A DNA stretch of 35,000 nt from Symbiodinium natans (Eukaryota > Sar > Dinophyceae > Suessiales > Symbiodiniaceae): positions 212,407 to 247,406 of the forward strand of contig CAJNDS010002826.1 of NCBI GenBank assembly GCA_905221605.1, in the 5' to 3' direction. The notes under the pieces are model-generated. The model was not told the origin of the DNA. It saw only the letters and a list, made by a program, of their open reading frames with translations, and did not search any database. Shown piece by piece: positions 33,401 to 35,000 of this stretch (position 1 is its first letter; each line of letters begins with the position of its first letter). The position numbers and the translations under genes were made by a program.

Positions 33401-34319
33401 CGCAGAACATGCCGGAAAAGAGTTTCTGTATGGTTTTATGTTGGGCACACCGGGCCCCGGGCTCAAGTTGAAGGACGTGAGCAGTTCACGCAGTTCACTT
33501 GAACTCAACAGCAACTTGAAATCCTCCCGTCTTGATGTAAGCCGGTGCGCTGGAAAATGTCCTGGGAGTAGGTTCGATGCTAGGTTGGGTCGTCCGACAA
33601 CTCAATGAGGTTCGCCAGGCTTTTCTCTTATGCCTGCGACAAGAACGGTGATCGCCTGGCGCAGCTCATGATGCACCTGATTGATGCTCGGACCTGAAGA
33701 GCTGAGAAGAAAAAAAAGCGTGATCTAGACACAGCTTTTCGGAGGATGCATTAGCTAGAATACTGATTAAGGCCTAGAGAGCTGCGGGAGAGAGCATTCG
33801 AGAACCGAGGAGGGCGACATCCAGGGCCTTTTTCCCGCAGACCTCCCCAGGTGGAGGGCGCGGCAAGAGAAGCACATCCCCACCATCGACCGGGATGGAT
33901 CCTTGGTCCGGCAGCTTCGCGAAGGAAGCATCCTGCCACACAGGGGAGTCCAATGTCTGGAACCTGGCAAGGATGGCAAGGTGGGAGTTCTCTTTGAGGG
34001 AGAAACTCACCATCGGGAATTCTCGGCTGTGGTTCTTTGCACTGGCTACCGGACGAGCCTCGAGTCTCAGGGAGCTTTGTCGCGAGATGCGGTGCGTGCG
34101 CGGGCGTTCTTCGTCGGCCTGGGGCCCGAACAGCGCGACCTGCTCCCGTTGCAAGGAATCGGCCGAGAGGCTCAAAAGACCGCGGCGCTGGTGGCGGACA
34201 TGCTGGGCTTGAAGATGCGCCAAAGTGGCCAAAGCAGTTCTTCGAAGCCAGGCTACGAAGGCTACGAACATGGGGCCGGCGCTGGCCCTGATAAGGACGG
34301 GAAGGACAAGGACCTGTGA
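24490..34319 (+). CDS. Flavin-containing monooxygenase-like protein, long introns
   Basis: Likely an FAD- and NADPH-dependent monooxygenase of the FMO/YUCCA-like class. Placed exons: 24490-24531 and 24757-24803 (joined FAD motif VVVIGAGPSGLATAAALVQR), 30422-30516 (AYVRYLRAFAARWALDVRCG), 31450 to about 31489 (TELVIATGK), 32861-32921 (NADPH motif VVGFGNSAADL), 33114-33189 (MSLRRVPPIMRRQWG), 33610-33685 (FARLFSYACDKNGDRLAQL) and 33813-34319 (GSLVRQLREGSI, then VVLCTGYR; TGA stop 34317-34319). These blocks occur in the order expected for the family. Phases fit between the first two exons and across all of the last four. Donors are GC at 24532, 32922 and 33686, and GT at 24804, 30517 and 33190. 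The gap 24804-30421 must contain at least one missing exon and also holds a decayed coding remnant. The last exon ends in a low-complexity tail (SKPGYEGYEHGAGAGPDKDG). The substrate is unknown. Exon ends are inferred. Confidence 0.8.
25541..25560 (+). other. Possible relic of the dinoflagellate spliced leader
   Basis: The core GTAGCCATTGTGGCTCA differs at one base from the corresponding 17 bases of the conserved dinoflagellate spliced leader (GTAGCCATTTTGGCTCA in DNA). The flanks match poorly: GT instead of CC upstream and GG instead of AG downstream. No GT follows, so it is not an SL RNA gene. It lies inside a coding-like frame (25464-25667) in the FMO intron. It may mark an mRNA-derived insertion, or be chance. 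Confidence 0.35.
25911..26139. repeat. Three diverged 85-bp AT-rich tandem units
   Basis: Units begin near 25911, 25996 and 26082. Each has ATCGAT-type sequence, then TTAATTCATTTTGCTCT (shortened in unit 3), then GGACCCCTCC or similar, then AGAAAGTATTAAAAT. Further decayed pieces extend upstream to about 25735. They lie in the large FMO intron. Confidence 0.75.
26319..26405 (+). CDS. Candidate exon of unknown gene
   Basis: After an AAAG acceptor at 26315-26318, 29 codons read VFSVWCLSSELLNHMMHS, then HWKHQCLLVQ, ending in a CAG. Composition and boundaries look exonic. It could be a missing exon of the FMO-like gene, but it carries no FMO motif that I recognise. Confidence 0.3.
26926..28233 (+). 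pseudogene. Second coding remnant with GDLQGVFAVGG motif
   Basis: An open part from 26926 to 27276 reads SALKQDMAEVLWKPIAALQD, then TIKAEFYQVFGEVSAGDLQG, VFAVGG and FDVKFKPPLTA. It matches the motif block at 12888-13272 in order and spacing. Right after it the frame shifts, and QLEVLRRDIDL aligns with NQLVKRELRAAL of the earlier remnant. Further coding-like pieces follow in shifting frames (TYAEAVGADFNSIEGHYLSW near 27600; VWQQFLSNIQTRVCVPLIPM near 28050). The block lies in the FMO intron on the same strand. It is probably a decayed multicopy element; no known domain was recognised. Confidence 0.45.
28255..28765. repeat. Dispersed CGCGACAAGGCTTGTAAC-type motif
   Basis: The word CGCGACAA, with variants such as CGTGACAA and GGCGACAA, occurs about nine times in 28270-28495 and four more in 28685-28765. 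It is often preceded by a C-run and sometimes followed by GGCTTGTA. A telomere-like patch lies between the two clusters. Confidence 0.7.
28589..28650. repeat. Degenerate CCCTAAA patch
   Basis: Several CCCTAAA, CCTAAA and CCGAAA words in a row, separated by short insertions. Internal, not a telomere. Confidence 0.75.
28770..30421. other. Intron sequence without recognised content
   Basis: This lies within the presumed large FMO intron. A T-run is at 29043-29050 and degenerate TTTAGGG/CCCTAA words occur at about 29545-29575 and 30365-30400. No FMO motif was found, although at least one exon following the FAD motif is expected somewhere in 24804-30421. Confidence 0.4.
30715..30837 (+). CDS. Short coding-like frame in FMO interval
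   Basis: After a TAAG acceptor, 40 codons read VQAPTIQFPHGEQFFKICTH, then DTRVKVTDIDDQSGGDVLEP, then TAA. It reads like real protein. It sits between the FMO exon at 30422-30516 and the ATGK exon at 31450. Its phase does not join directly to the preceding exon, so either another exon lies between or it is unrelated. Confidence 0.3.
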   Translation, partial: VQAPTIQFPHGEQFFKICTHDTRVKVTDIDDQSGGDVLEP

Positions 34320-35000
34320 GTCGTACAGTCGTACAATACACATCATGGTGATACTCTCATGAGCACTGTTGGCACTGCCTTTGTTGGCATCACAAGCAGC
34401 TCAGATTGCTGGACCAATTCTTTAAATATGCAGAGCTGCATGATTTTCCGTTCTGAGGCCCTGACAGGGCGACATGCCTAGAAGGAGACCCTGGAGACCC
34501 TAAAATGACTTCTGCAGATTCCTGGAGACCCCAAGACATTTCAAAGCCCCATTCCAACAAGCCGACTGTCAAGCGCCCAAATGTCCCCCTAAACCAAGAT
34601 ATCTCAACAAAATCTCAGAGCCAGCCCAGAAGTCTTCGGATCTCCGTCTGAAAACCGCGCAGCTTTTCGAGGCGCACTTGCGCTTCCCAATCGTTTTCAA
34701 TATAGGGGCAGCACTACTGCCTGAAGCAGCCGTGTAGGTTGGCTCCCACTTGCATCATGCTCACCGGCCTACGAAAACGCTTGCATCGCTTGCTTGCGGG
34801 AATCTGGAGAACTCAAACGGGTTGCTTCCAGTATATATACCGTACCGCTGCAGATGCTCCCTTCTTTAGGTTTCTCTTGCGCGCGTGCGCATGCCTTGAG
34901 CCCTAGCGAGGAAACAGCCACCTTGCTGTTGGTGTGTGCTCCCATTGCAACACAACGAGTGCACCCCTCATTGTGCATTATGAAAGGGGCACCTCTGAGT
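34320..35000. other. Downstream of FMO-like gene, nothing recognised
   Basis: No exon, repeat or RNA gene is identified. The short direct repeat CCTGGAGACCC at about 34491-34532 is the only local structure seen. Confidence 0.45.

Noticed and set aside
33813-33836. GDIQGLFP at the start of the last FMO exon resembles the GDIQGVFP block at 12.9 kb
   Set aside because: The similarity stops after eight residues, and the FMO context continues normally, so I treat it as chance.
33751-34341. Minus-strand frames of 190-196 codons
   Set aside because: They are antisense to the last FMO exon, which carries clear family motifs.

Overview
The window reads as nuclear DNA of a dinoflagellate, possibly a Symbiodiniaceae-type genome. 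Four kinds of evidence point this way. Genes are broken into many tiny exons. Most intron donors I can place by protein homology are GC, with a few GA and GT, and acceptors are usually AG followed by G, a splice pattern known from dinoflagellates. Short CCCTAAA/TTTAGGG runs are scattered internally. Every gene I can reconstruct lies on the + strand. No bacterial operons, rRNA, tRNA or CRISPR features are visible. The longest open frames in the raw translation are mostly not genes. The real genes only appear when short exons are joined through GC-AG, GA-AG or GT-AG introns, and I did this by hand using family motifs and reading-frame phase.

Layout. 2957-5268: a METTL24/FkbM-like methyltransferase gene, seven placed exons, N-terminus not found. 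6756-8219 and 8646-10988: two tandem copies of an unrecognised, probably membrane-associated protein. Both copies have an intact frame after splicing and are about 70% identical over about 119 residues, yet only one of nine intron positions is shared. This is the most unusual finding. 12.5-13.4 kb: a frame-shifted coding remnant containing a duplicated motif that recurs near 27.2 kb. 13.7-15.2 kb: a composite repeat locus made of octamer arrays, telomere-like heptamers, a 21-bp satellite with internal inversions, and a cytosine tract of about 190 bp. 15.3-17.1 kb: G-rich, pyrimidine-rich and imperfect tandem repeats. 18734-22439: a CER1/WAX2-like gene (C-terminal domain of aldehyde decarbonylase-type proteins), at least twelve exons. 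24490-34319: a flavin-containing monooxygenase-like gene about 10 kb long, with large introns that hold another coding remnant, AT-rich repeats, a possible spliced-leader relic and a repeated CGCGACAAGG-type motif.

How the genes work together. The two oxidative/lipid genes (CER1-like and FMO-like) are neighbours on the same strand. I see no direct sequence evidence that they share a pathway; dinoflagellate gene arrays are commonly unidirectional regardless of function. Exon boundaries are inferences from frame, family motifs and AG acceptors and have not been checked with transcripts. First exons, promoters and poly(A) signals were not recognised for any gene.
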